The position numbers were made by a program, and so were the translations under genes. A model generated the notes under the pieces. That model made no database searches. It had not been told where the DNA came from and worked only from the letters and a program-made list of their open reading frames with translations. Below are positions 7,977-16,284 of a DNA stretch of 64,000 bases, piece after piece. Origin of the DNA: CAZAQV01 sp964487255. Lineage in GTDB: Bacteria > Myxococcota_A > Polyangia > Polyangiales > CAZAQV01. Each line of letters begins with the position of its first letter. Position 1 is the first letter of the stretch. Location: NCBI GenBank assembly GCA_964487255.1, contig CAZAQV010000010.1:1-64000 (forward strand). Direction: 5' to 3'.

Positions 7977-10121
7977 ATGGCGAGCCCCTTGAGCGACGCG
8001 CTCCGCGCAAGTTGGGCGCCGTCTCAAATTTCGTTGGCCGTCTCTTTCCTTGCGCGCGGTCTGGGGATCGAAGCGCACGAAGCCGCAGGCTCCCAGCTTT
8101 CTGTCGCTCATACAGATAATGTTGAAGATCTCGTTCAAAACCTGTGTGAGCAGTTGTCGCTGGAGTTAACGGCCGTGCGCACGTCCGTGCGCGACCTCGC
8201 TTCCATTATCGAAGAGAGTGGTTCCGTATTCGTGCCCGTGTACGGCCCGAAGAGCACCTCCATGACGGGTCTGCTGTTGTTGGCCAAGGTGCGCGGCCAA
8301 CAAGCTTTTGTTGTCGACCGCAGCTATCGTTCTGTTCGGCTCCCGCTCATTGACATCGTGGAACTCGCACAGCCAGGTGATCGGACGACTTTCAGGGACG
8401 AAGTGCAAAGGGAGCAGGCGCTCTTGAAGTTGGCGTTTCCGGAGCGCAGCGTGAGAGGACGCGCAGACTATCGAGACCTGCCGCTGGTCATCTGGGTGCT
8501 CAGACCACAATCGGGCGTAGGGTTGAGGGCGCTGTTAAGCTATTTGGGCGTGACCAAAGAAGCGCTGTTCGTTGCGGTGACGCAGGTTCTGTCCCTTGTC
8601 CTGGTCGCCTTGGCGTGGCTCCTGATCGCCAAGCTGGCATTTTCTGGAAGTCACAAGCTTAGCAATGGCTGGTTCTGGGCAATGGTTCTCGCTGTCTTTG
8701 GCTACGCTGCGTTCTCAACGTTGTCATTCGTCTCGATGCAGCGCGTGACACTGGGCTCGATGACTCTGCTGCAACGCCTCATGCTTGGCGGCGCATTCGC
8801 TAGGTCAGAGGAGAAGGTGCGTTCAGAAGGAACCGGACAGACTCTCACACGCGCACTCGATGGGTTCGACCTCTCGCGCGGTGCATCGATGCTCGGAACG
8901 CGGGTGCTGAGTGGCGCGATTTCGTGTCTTGTTGTTCTTCTGATGCTCGCCCTGTCCAATTGGCCCATCCTCCTCACGCTTGGATTCACTGCCGCTCTCG
9001 CGTTTGGTTGTGCGCTCGGTCTGCGAACGTGGACTGCAGCCACGAAACGGGTTGGAGAACGCGTGCGGCAGACGCACCACCTTTTCAACACGATGAGCGG
9101 CCTGCGAACGATCAGCACACAAGGAATTCCTTGGACGCTTCAGGAGGAAGACGCGGGCCTCGCCCAGTACGTTCAAGCGGTAAGCGATGAGCAGTCTTCG
9201 AGTTCGCTGTTGGTGTCCATCCCCGGCTATCTGTGGCTCATCGCAGTCGTTGTCATTCTCGCGACCGAGGTGATCCGCGGAGAGGCGTTGGTAGCAGATG
9301 TTATCTATGCCGGCGGTGTTGGCGTTGCGGGGTTTCACGCGTTGGGCTCGCTCTTGAAGTCGAGTGCGGCGGCGATGCCGTTTTTCGCGGCCGGTAGAAG
9401 AGTACTTGAGCCGATGTGCGCGGCACTCGTCCCGGTGGTTGCGCCGAAGATGCTCCCTAAAGATCGACAAGGTTGTCAGCCGATTCTTTCGCTCAAAGAT
9501 GTCGATTTCGCATTCCCGAACGCCAAACAGGCCGTATTTCGTGGAGCCAATATCGATATTTTTGAGGGTGACCGGATTCTTCTGCAGGGACCGTCCGGAG
9601 CTGGTAAGTCGACCTTCGTGTCACTACTGGCAGGTCTTCGGTCACCGACCAAAGGACTGATGTTCGTCGATGGATTTGATGTCAAATCGGTGGGCGTGGA
9701 CACACTCAAGAAGATCACGGCGCTTTCACCACAGTTCCACGAGAACGCCATTATTCCGCAGACACTCTTGTTCAACCTCAGTCTAGGGCGACGGTGGCCC
9801 CCGACCGAAAACGATCGCGAACTTGCGGAGCAACTGTGCCAAGAGTTGGCGTTGGCCGATTTGCTCGATCGCATGCCTGAGCGGCTGGACCAACGCATCG
9901 GCGAAGGGGGCTGGTACCTTTCGCACGGCGAACGTTGTCGCGTGTTCCTTGCGCGCACGCTCATGCAGCAAACACCGCTTGTGGTGCTCGACGAGAGTTT
10001 CTCTGCGCTGGACCCTGAAACGCTGATGATCTGCCTTGAGACAGTCTTGCGTCGCGCGAAGGCACTGGTGATCATCGAACACTTCCACGAGATCGCTCAC
10101 GATGAGGAAAGAGCCGTTTGA
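7977..10121 (+). CDS. ABC exporter half with catalytically dead C39-like N-domain
   Basis: 714 residues: an N-terminal domain of about 170 residues resembling C39 in length and layout but lacking the QxDC cysteine and the histidine, an ABC membrane domain (about 185-470) and an ATPase with Walker A GPSGAGKST (~538), Q-loop SPQ, a variant signature LSHGER (~648) and Walker B LVVLDES (~667). Divergent nucleotide-binding sites are common in heterodimeric exporters. The start follows the preceding stop by three bases behind a GGAGG site, implying translational coupling. The dead domain may only bind leader peptides, as proposed for C39-like domains elsewhere. Confidence 0.85.
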   Translation: MASPLSDALRASWAPSQISLAVSFLARGLGIEAHEAAGSQLSVAHTDNVEDLVQNLCEQLSLELTAVRTSVRDLASIIEESGSVFVPVYGPKSTSMTGLLLLAKVRGQQAFVVDRSYRSVRLPLIDIVELAQPGDRTTFRDEVQREQALLKLAFPERSVRGRADYRDLPLVIWVLRPQSGVGLRALLSYLGVTKEALFVAVTQVLSLVLVALAWLLIAKLAFSGSHKLSNGWFWAMVLAVFGYAAFSTLSFVSMQRVTLGSMTLLQRLMLGGAFARSEEKVRSEGTGQTLTRALDGFDLSRGASMLGTRVLSGAISCLVVLLMLALSNWPILLTLGFTAALAFGCALGLRTWTAATKRVGERVRQTHHLFNTMSGLRTISTQGIPWTLQEEDAGLAQYVQAVSDEQSSSSLLVSIPGYLWLIAVVVILATEVIRGEALVADVIYAGGVGVAGFHALGSLLKSSAAAMPFFAAGRRVLEPMCAALVPVVAPKMLPKDRQGCQPILSLKDVDFAFPNAKQAVFRGANIDIFEGDRILLQGPSGAGKSTFVSLLAGLRSPTKGLMFVDGFDVKSVGVDTLKKITALSPQFHENAIIPQTLLFNLSLGRRWPPTENDRELAEQLCQELALADLLDRMPERLDQRIGEGGWYLSHGERCRVFLARTLMQQTPLVVLDESFSALDPETLMICLETVLRRAKALVIIEHFHEIAHDEERAV

Positions 10122-10232
10122 AGTTTCGTTCGACCAAGTCTGCTGGAGGCTGTGCGTGTTCATCGGACATGGTGGTGCGTTTGATGGTTTTGCCCCCGAC
10201 GGTGCCACGAAGCCCCTCCCATGCTTGTTGCG

Positions 10233-10652
10233 TCCAATATCTCCTGGGTGAACAAGAGCCTCATATCCGTTTTTCACATAAATAAGGTGTGCCCTGCTAG
10301 ACCAAGCACCACCGTTGAGCGTGGCGTGGTTTCCTCGGAACGAGTACGAGTCACCGGCGCTTCTGTCGACCAAGATACATTCTCCCCAAGTTGATGACAC
10401 CGGGATGTCGCGTTCAATCTTTAAGGAAGAGATGCCGTTGTTCGGGCTGGTGCCCGTCAGATCATGGTAGCATCCGTACTCATTGCAATTGCTACCTTTG
10501 AATCCATTTTCCTGCAGGATTTGAGTCGAGTAGTTGGTGACGCGTGGCAATGTCACGCACCTCCCCAGGGCAATGACCGTGCCCGTTGTGGCGTGTAAAA
10601 GTTCGCTTCCGCTGCAAGACAATGGCCCGCTGTGTGTTCGTTTGCAGGACAT
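10233..10652 (-). pseudogene. Beta-gamma crystallin (Protein S-like) remnant
   Basis: Read on the minus strand, residues about 25-126 show two Greek-key-type halves: VTLPRVTNYST...ENGF, then NNGISSLKI, and an aromatic/Gly-rich half ending GAWSSRAHLIYV. This matches the Myxococcus Protein S pattern VDLPPGxYT...NNTISSVK...NNxSSI in order and spacing. The frame begins only 21 bases from the divergent start at 10674, lacks a signal peptide, and has no stop until deep inside the ABC gene on the other strand (about 9783). I read it as a fragment that lost both ends; an intact overlapping gene is possible but less likely. Confidence 0.5.
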
Positions 10653-10673
10653 CGATCCGCTACACTCCCTTCA

Positions 10674-11618
10674 GTGAGGATTGGAACTTCGGCTTGGGTG
10701 TTCGCGCTTGCCGTCTTCGGGGCGGCAACGGGGGCCGCGCAAGACAACGAAAACACCTCGGTGCTGCTCGCCCACGGAGGCGCTCCCGAGGTGCAGGCAT
10801 ATGGTTCATCCGTTCAGCGAGCTGCGCGTGTAAGGACTTTGCAACTTGCTTCGGATGGGCAAGTTCATGCGCCGTCGGTAACTCTCGTCGACTTGCAACT
10901 GGCTGTTGGTTGCATGGGTCTCACGCCGGACTGTCTCGACCTTGTCGCCGAGCAGTTGGACGCCGACGAGCTCATCGTTCCCGTGATCGAACGAGCCGGT
11001 AAACAGGTTCTATTGTCTTTGATTCGGTACGAGCGGAATCGCAAACGCGTGCGGGAGGCTGTTCGCGAACTGCCCGTGGAGTCGGAGCCCGAACTTCTGC
11101 AGGCCATCGAACCCATGGTGAGAGAGCTGTTCGGCTTGCCGACCAACGAAGGTCAGCAGGAGGGGGGCGTTTCACACGAGCTGACTTCGAAAAAGAAGAC
11201 GAATGCGGATGTCGACAGTGCGGCCGATAGGCCGAGTCGCGATTCGCGCGACAGATCTGCTGAGGACTCGTCAGGCGCACTTCAGCTCGTCCCATGGGTT
11301 GTCGGCGGGCTAGGGGTGGCTTCTCTGGGTGTAGGCATCTTTTTCGCCGTTTCTACTTCGAATACGCAAGCTGAGTTTGATCGCGCCCCTGCCATGACAG
11401 CGGCCGATGTCATGCACCTGCGCGACCTCAAAGCCAAGGGCTCGACCGAAGCAACCCTCTCGAATGTTTTCATCGGAGCTGGCGCAGGCTTGCTCTTGAG
11501 TGGAGCGCTCTTGTACTTGCTTGTGGAGCCCGACTCAGACGAACACGTGACCTTGACGCCTGCTCTCGGGCCGGGTCACGCTGGCCTCACGCTTCAAGGA
11601 AGAGGGTATACGTGGTAG
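10674..11618 (+). CDS. Exported protein with C-terminal membrane segments
   Basis: From the GTG at 10674 the product starts VRIGTSAWVFALAVFGAATGAAQD, a clean signal peptide; an upstream ATG at 10632 would bury it. About 150 residues of soluble sequence follow (possible TolB-N/lipoprotein-like fold), then a charged Asp/Ser/Arg-rich linker (about 165-205) and two hydrophobic segments (VVGGLGVASLGVGIFFAV and IGAGAGLLLSGALLYLLV). This layout recurs in myxobacterial PEGA/TPR-type envelope proteins. It overlaps the next gene by seven bases, so the two are probably co-translated. The function is unknown. Confidence 0.75.
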   Translation: MRIGTSAWVFALAVFGAATGAAQDNENTSVLLAHGGAPEVQAYGSSVQRAARVRTLQLASDGQVHAPSVTLVDLQLAVGCMGLTPDCLDLVAEQLDADELIVPVIERAGKQVLLSLIRYERNRKRVREAVRELPVESEPELLQAIEPMVRELFGLPTNEGQQEGGVSHELTSKKKTNADVDSAADRPSRDSRDRSAEDSSGALQLVPWVVGGLGVASLGVGIFFAVSTSNTQAEFDRAPAMTAADVMHLRDLKAKGSTEATLSNVFIGAGAGLLLSGALLYLLVEPDSDEHVTLTPALGPGHAGLTLQGRGYTW

Positions 11619-13033
11619 CTGCAAGAGCCAGCTATAGTCGCGCGGCGCTCGGCGTTCTTGTATTCGGCGTTGCGTGCCAGTTCGATGAAAATTCGGGCAT
11701 GGGAGTGCCATGCGACGATGAACAAAGTTGTGCGCCCGGCCTCACATGTTTCCACGGCTACTGCATTGAGGGCGCCGACTGCGACTCAGTGGGTGCCATG
11801 GAAGAATGTTACACGGGTGAACCGGCGTTCGCAGGTGTAGGTGAATGCCGGGTGGGTCAGCGACTATGTGCACAAGGCACCTGGGGAACATGCCTCGGCG
11901 AAATCCTGCCCTCCGTTGAGCGGTGCAACGGACTAGACGATGATTGCGATGGCGTGCTGGACGAAATCGCGGCCGTAAGCTGTGAGACGAGCTTGCTCGG
12001 CGTTTGTTCCGACGGTGCGCTCCGGTGCGTGGAAGGCTCGGCGATCTGCACTCCATCCAAAGAGGCCGCGGTGGAGGTCTGTAACGGAGAAGACGACGAT
12101 TGCGACGGGGCGCTCGATGAAGGGACAGAGCTTGGGTGTTTCGAAGGCTCTTCCGGCTGTATAGAGCAAGCGGACGGTTCCTTTTTGTGCGAGGGTACAT
12201 GCTCGCCAGGCGTTCGGCGCTGCGAAGCAGGAGAGCTGGGGCAGTGCACTGGACAGACGAGAGCTCTAACCTCAGACGGCTGCACCGTCGCTGGGCAAGC
12301 GGTCGACGAAGATTGCGATGGTAAGATCGACGAAGATTGCTCTTGTGAACCCGACTCGACACAAGAGTGTTACGGTGGACCGGCCGGGACCGAAGCGATG
12401 CTTCCGTGTAAGACTGGTCGTCAACGCTGCGTGTTGATGGAAGATGGGTACGGGTTTGGCAGTTGCGAAGGAGAGCGGAGGCCAATCGGCGAAACGTGCG
12501 ACAACGACGGCGTTGATGACGACTGCGATGGGGTAGTCGACAACATCCCATCGCGTGGCGACGCGTGCACCGACAGCTCCAAGCTTGGGGCGTGTAGGCT
12601 TGGCGAGTTTCGTTGCAGTGCAGGTGCTCTGCGATGTTCGACGCCCGACCCGCAAGCAGAGATGTGCGACGAGGTCGACAACGACTGCGACGGGAAGATC
12701 GACGAGACGTTTTCGTTCTCATCCGACCGCAACCACTGCGGCGGCTGCGGGGTGAGCTGTAGCAGCGAAATGGACTGCTGTTCGGATGGATGTAAAGCAT
12801 TGCAGACAGACCCGAAAAATTGTGGCCGATGTGGTGCAACGTGTCCCGCGGACCGATATTGTAATGGGGGCAACTGCTGTCCGATCGGTTTGTCGTGGTG
12901 TGCTCGTCCTGGCACCTGTGTAGACTTTATGACCGACGACGATTACTGCGGCGGTTGCAACAATCGTTGCACTGCAACCGCAGGCGGTAGCTGTCGCTGC
13001 ACGGCCGGCCGCTGCACCGGCGCATGCGAGTAG
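11612..13033 (+). CDS. MopE-like Cys-rich lipoprotein with D-x-D-x-D loops
   Basis: GTG start overlapping the previous stop. The signal peptide ends in a lipobox (VFGVAC). Five metal-binding-type loops follow near residues 105, 157, 231, 297 and 352 (for example CNGLDDDCDGVLDE and CDEVDNDCDGKIDE), each flanked by Cys pairs. This is the putative metal-binding repeat found in myxobacterial surface proteins and MopE-type copper proteins. The last 110 residues are Cys-rich (NHCGGCGVSC, DPKNCGRCG, DDYCGGCNNRC), resembling a second knotted repeat. Likely a Ca-stabilised, disulphide-rich outer-surface lipoprotein. Confidence 0.85.
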   Translation: MVAARASYSRAALGVLVFGVACQFDENSGMGVPCDDEQSCAPGLTCFHGYCIEGADCDSVGAMEECYTGEPAFAGVGECRVGQRLCAQGTWGTCLGEILPSVERCNGLDDDCDGVLDEIAAVSCETSLLGVCSDGALRCVEGSAICTPSKEAAVEVCNGEDDDCDGALDEGTELGCFEGSSGCIEQADGSFLCEGTCSPGVRRCEAGELGQCTGQTRALTSDGCTVAGQAVDEDCDGKIDEDCSCEPDSTQECYGGPAGTEAMLPCKTGRQRCVLMEDGYGFGSCEGERRPIGETCDNDGVDDDCDGVVDNIPSRGDACTDSSKLGACRLGEFRCSAGALRCSTPDPQAEMCDEVDNDCDGKIDETFSFSSDRNHCGGCGVSCSSEMDCCSDGCKALQTDPKNCGRCGATCPADRYCNGGNCCPIGLSWCARPGTCVDFMTDDDYCGGCNNRCTATAGGSCRCTAGRCTGACE

Positions 13034-13054
13034 CGCGAACAAACCTATCCTTTC

Positions 13055-14611
13055 ATGAAATGTGAGCAAAGCAGTGACGGTTCCTTATTGGGTAGCCTCA
13101 TCAATGAGCGTTACCGAATCGTTCGAGAAATCGGGCGCGGTGACAGGGGTGTGGTCTACGCGGCGTATGACGAACGGCTCAAGCAAGAAGTTGCGCTCAA
13201 AGTGCTGGCAATCCGTGACTCAAGCGACGCTGATTCCGTTGCGCGGTTTTTTCACGAAGCCAGGCTTGCTGCTGCGATGGGTCACCCCAATGTCGTGGGA
13301 ACATATGACATGGGGCGTCTGGGGGATACGCGTCTGTTTTTGGCCATGCCTCTTCTTCGGGGCCGAAGTCTCAGAGACGTGATCGATGCTGACGCGCCCA
13401 TGGCCGGCGCCGAAGTTGTACGTCTACTGCGTGGTGCCGCCAGTGGTGTTGACGCCCTTCATGCCAAAGGTTTGGTGCATGGCGATATCTCGCCGAGCAA
13501 CCTCTTCGTGGAGGGACTCGAACATGGTGCCGTCATCACGCGCATTCTAGACTTTGGCCTTGCTGTCCGCGGACAAAGCCTAGGCCCATCAGGAGACGTG
13601 TACGCGCTGGCGATCGTTGCGTACGAAATGCTAACGGGCCTCATCCCCGCGTCCCCACTTTTACGCGAGCATGATGGACCTAAACTGGGAAACGATGTGC
13701 AAAGCGTGTTTCGTACAGCACTCGCAACGGAACCTGAGCGCCGATATTCGTCGGCGAGCGAGTTTGTGGACAACCTAGAGGACGCTGTTTGTGAGTCAGC
13801 GACTGACACGACACGCAAGGTGGGCCGCGTGTCCGAGGTGCCAAGCAAACCGACTGCGATGGCATTGCGTCCATCGGACGACATAGAAGCTCTTGTCATT
13901 GACATCGGGCCAGCCATCGTTGACCGACGTGAGAAGCTAGAGAGTCACCGCAATATCGTATTGCGCGAAAGCGTCCGCTCACAAAGAGCTCGCAGCTCGC
14001 TTCCGACTCACCACCCCTCGCATCGAGGCCTTTGGGTTACCTTTGGCTTGTTGGCTGCCTTGCTCTCGGGGATTTTCTTGTGGGCTCGCGAGTCGAACGA
14101 GTCACGCGAGCTTGATAAAAGGGCTCACGCGGAGCGGGCAGCCTCCATGGATCGGCGCCCGAGCGCAGGGTTGGCGCCAGAGCGACCGGCGATCGCCGAC
14201 ATCGCGAAACCGACAGAGCGGGATGCAAGGCAGGAGCGAGATTTGATTGATGCCGCTCTCCCAGCGGCAAACTTACCCACTTCGGCCGAGCGCACGCCTC
14301 GCCATCGAGGAACAGGAACGTCCGCTCGACGCCAGCGCCCCACGCGCGCGGCTTCAGACCAAGCGAACCTTTTGGTCGGTCAAGGCACAAAAGCGTTCGC
14401 TCAAGGCAACTTTTCCACGGCAGCAGCCCGTTACAGACAAGCAATCGAAGTAGACCCGGGAGTCGCGGCAGCGTGGCGGGGGCTCGGGTTGGCAAGCGAG
14501 AAATTGGGTAAGGGGCGGGAAGCGAAGCGTGCATACTTGAAGTACTTGCGTTTGAGACCTCACGCGGCAGACGAAGCCGAAATCCGAAACCGAGTCGCAG
14601 CGCTACAGTGA
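13055..14611 (+). CDS. Ser/Thr protein kinase-like receptor with TPR tail
   Basis: 518 residues. The N-terminal kinase domain has the glycine loop IGRGDRG (27-32), K49 (VALKV), the catalytic loop as HGDISPSN (D144, N149) and DFG (166-168). The segment from DFG to GDVYALAIVAYEML is only about a dozen residues, so the activation loop and APE motif are missing. HRD is HGD. A membrane helix (LWVTFGLLAALLSGIFLWA, about 329-347) leads to an Arg/Asp-rich periplasmic part and TPRs (about 430-518). This may be a pseudokinase or an unregulated kinase. It lies 21 bases behind the MopE-like gene and may sense envelope state. Confidence 0.85.
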   Translation: MKCEQSSDGSLLGSLINERYRIVREIGRGDRGVVYAAYDERLKQEVALKVLAIRDSSDADSVARFFHEARLAAAMGHPNVVGTYDMGRLGDTRLFLAMPLLRGRSLRDVIDADAPMAGAEVVRLLRGAASGVDALHAKGLVHGDISPSNLFVEGLEHGAVITRILDFGLAVRGQSLGPSGDVYALAIVAYEMLTGLIPASPLLREHDGPKLGNDVQSVFRTALATEPERRYSSASEFVDNLEDAVCESATDTTRKVGRVSEVPSKPTAMALRPSDDIEALVIDIGPAIVDRREKLESHRNIVLRESVRSQRARSSLPTHHPSHRGLWVTFGLLAALLSGIFLWARESNESRELDKRAHAERAASMDRRPSAGLAPERPAIADIAKPTERDARQERDLIDAALPAANLPTSAERTPRHRGTGTSARRQRPTRAASDQANLLVGQGTKAFAQGNFSTAAARYRQAIEVDPGVAAAWRGLGLASEKLGKGREAKRAYLKYLRLRPHAADEAEIRNRVAALQ

Positions 14612-14728
14612 AGCCCGTACGCTCGCGGGGGCCCGCAACTGGAACTCCGCATCACCACGCAGCGGTGCGCTGACGAGGGGAGTCCGCCGGCGCAATCGCC
14701 CCACTGCGGCCTCATTAAGGATCACCAA

Positions 14729-15001
14729 CTACTCGCGTTCAAGCTTGTTGATGCGCTGCTCGTGATCGTCGACTATCGCCTTGATGGCAGATTGCTGCAT
14801 GATGAGCCCTTTTGTTTCTTGGACAGCACCAGCCACGGCGAGGATCTCTGTCGAGAGGCGGGTCTGCGACTCGGTGATGCGCCTCCGGTTTGCTTCAATG
14901 CCCTCCTGCATATCCTTCATCTCCGAGCGCATATCCTTCATCCCCGTTTGGATTTCAGCACGCATTTCGGTCAGCAAGCGTATGGTGTGATTCTCGGCCA
15001 T
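14729..15001 (-). CDS. Small coiled-coil protein
   Basis: 90 residues from the ATG at 15001, which has a good site (AGGGAGA) six bases upstream. The frame is open much further upstream, but nothing there looks coding. Nearly all of the protein is heptad-like helix (MRAEIQTGMKDMRSEMKDMQEGI, then a short hydrophobic stretch TEILAVAGAV, then HEQRINKLERE at the end). It resembles small DUF1640/Spc7-like coiled-coil proteins but I cannot name a family. It lies outside the mobile element on the left flank. Confidence 0.65.
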   Translation of the reverse strand: MAENHTIRLLTEMRAEIQTGMKDMRSEMKDMQEGIEANRRRITESQTRLSTEILAVAGAVQETKGLIMQQSAIKAIVDDHEQRINKLERE

Positions 15002-15352
15002 TGGGTCTCCCTTTGATTGTAGCACTCGATGCCTCGATGCGAAGCGTCCGGGCTGAACGGACAACTGAGCAAGCCCCGTGCCGTAGGAAAACTGAACCTT
15101 CTCGTGAAAAGCTTGCTCTGAGCGACGCCGATTGGCGTGGTGGCGGCGTCGGGTGGTCGCGAGGAACCAGCTTCGTAACATTATCATTTCCGTAACCGGG
15201 CGCCTTCCAGACTCTAAGGAGCTGTCGATACCACCACGGTGTTTGCGGGCTTGGCACGCGCTTCGGTCCGTTCGAAGCTCACACCCACTTGCTGCCAAAT
15301 ACGACCGACCGACCTCAGTTACCGCTAAGCAATTGAGATTGACCGGCTTTTC
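15002..15352. other. Non-coding flank left of the ssrA element
   Basis: I see no supported gene, RNA or strong repeat in these 351 bases. Minus-strand frames stay open through it but have no ribosome site or recognisable sequence. It is the chromosomal side next to the left attachment repeat. Confidence 0.6.
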
Positions 15353-15375
15353 TGGTGGAGGCGCCGGGAATCGAA
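15353..15375. repeat. attL: duplicated ssrA 3' end
   Basis: A 23-base identity with the ssrA terminus at 23038-23060; the match ends abruptly at 15376, where tmRNA sequence would continue but does not. This is the scar left at the far end by site-specific integration into the tmRNA gene. Confidence 0.9.
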
Positions 15376-15447
15376 GTGTGAAAAGCACGTTTTCTAACGT
15401 GACGACATCACACGGCTTAACGCATTTCGCACTTCGTTCCCCGAGCG

Positions 15448-15467
15448 TTTCTCCAACATGTCTCCAC
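15448..15467 (-). repeat. TGGAGA-N5-TGGAGA site (inverted copy)
   Basis: On the minus strand this reads TGGAGA-CATGT-TGGAGA, two direct hexamers spaced 11 bp apart (one helical turn). The same architecture occurs at 15509-15526 and 22975-22992 near both ends of the element. Probably a binding site for integrase arms, the excisionase-like protein or another element regulator. Confidence 0.55.
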
Positions 15468-15508
15468 CTCACCATTCCCCACGGCTCCTCCTGATACCGC
15501 CCCCGTTT

Positions 15509-15526
15509 TGGAGAAATATTGGAGAC
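15509..15526 (+). repeat. TGGAGA-N5-TGGAGA site, left copy
   Basis: TGGAGA-AATAT-TGGAGA with one extra C; these 18 bases are identical to 22975-22992 at the opposite end of the element. An exact 18-mer is not expected by chance in a window this size, so the pair is a real element feature. Confidence 0.7.
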
Positions 15527-15540
15527 GTTTGCATCAGAGG

Positions 15541-16284
15541 TCACAGATTCGTCTCGCACTGTTCGAGCAGCCACTTCGGCAGTGATGGCTTCTGGCCGTG
15601 CTTGCACTTGCATTCCTTCGGTGCATCGATCGGAATTGCTCCGAAGTCGCGCAACATCTCTATCGCGCTTCTCCTCCGGGCCAGGCCTTGGGCGCGGGCG
15701 AGCTTTAGGGCTTCTTGAGAGTTCTTCGGATCAACTTTGGCCTGTTTTCGAAGGAAGCGTTCTGTCTCATCGGAAACGGTGTATCTCTCTTCAAAAGCTT
15801 CCCACTTCAATCGGCGGCTGCGACGTGCGCGAGACTTCTTCCCTCTATTCGGTTTGTACGCATCGTAGGTATACTTCGCATCTTGATCGCCTTGGACCGG
15901 CTGAATATCGTCGCCGTCTAGCACAAAGTGATTCGACCAGACATCTGAGGTCGGACAAAGCAGGCGCTCGCCGTTAGGGCCCTCGGGGCTAGTTTGCCAG
16001 CGATCGCGATTGCAGCGCATGCAACAATAAACGACATTCTCGTAACTGTGCTTCTGCTCCTCTGAAGAGCCTTTCTGGAGGGTGTAATGCTCGGCGGATG
16101 TAATTCCGTCGGACTCCACTCCTGCCGACATCATATCGCGCTCGTGCCGCATGCAGAAGATGCACACGAAACCATATTCCCACCTTAGGCACGGCCGGAA
16201 CCCCTGGTAAGTAGCTGCGTCGGGCTCGTGGCGCCGCAAAAGCACTCGGTTCGGGAATGCCAAGATCTTAGGTATTGCCGCCAT
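15541..16284 (-). CDS. HNH endonuclease-like protein (operon gene 3)
   Basis: 247 residues. A zinc-ribbon HNH core lies near the N-terminus: CIFC (C41, C44), SAEHY (E65, H66), YENVVYCCMRCN (N83, C88, C91), so both CxxC pairs and the H and N of the beta-beta-alpha-metal fold are present; the usual D/E-H is EH. The following 150 residues include a basic stretch (NRGKKSRARRSRRLKWEAF) and a C-terminal CKCKHG motif, both plausible for DNA binding. The start lies 17 bases inside the preceding coiled-coil gene. It is presumably the effector nuclease of the operon; its trigger is unknown. Confidence 0.7.
   Translation of the reverse strand: MAAIPKILAFPNRVLLRRHEPDAATYQGFRPCLRWEYGFVCIFCMRHERDMMSAGVESDGITSAEHYTLQKGSSEEQKHSYENVVYCCMRCNRDRWQTSPEGPNGERLLCPTSDVWSNHFVLDGDDIQPVQGDQDAKYTYDAYKPNRGKKSRARRSRRLKWEAFEERYTVSDETERFLRKQAKVDPKNSQEALKLARAQGLARRRSAIEMLRDFGAIPIDAPKECKCKHGQKPSLPKWLLEQCETNL

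Noticed and set aside
9783..10232. Continuation of the crystallin-like minus-strand frame into the exporter gene
   Set aside because: This part is antisense to the ATPase-coding end and has no protein-like character; it is an open shadow frame.
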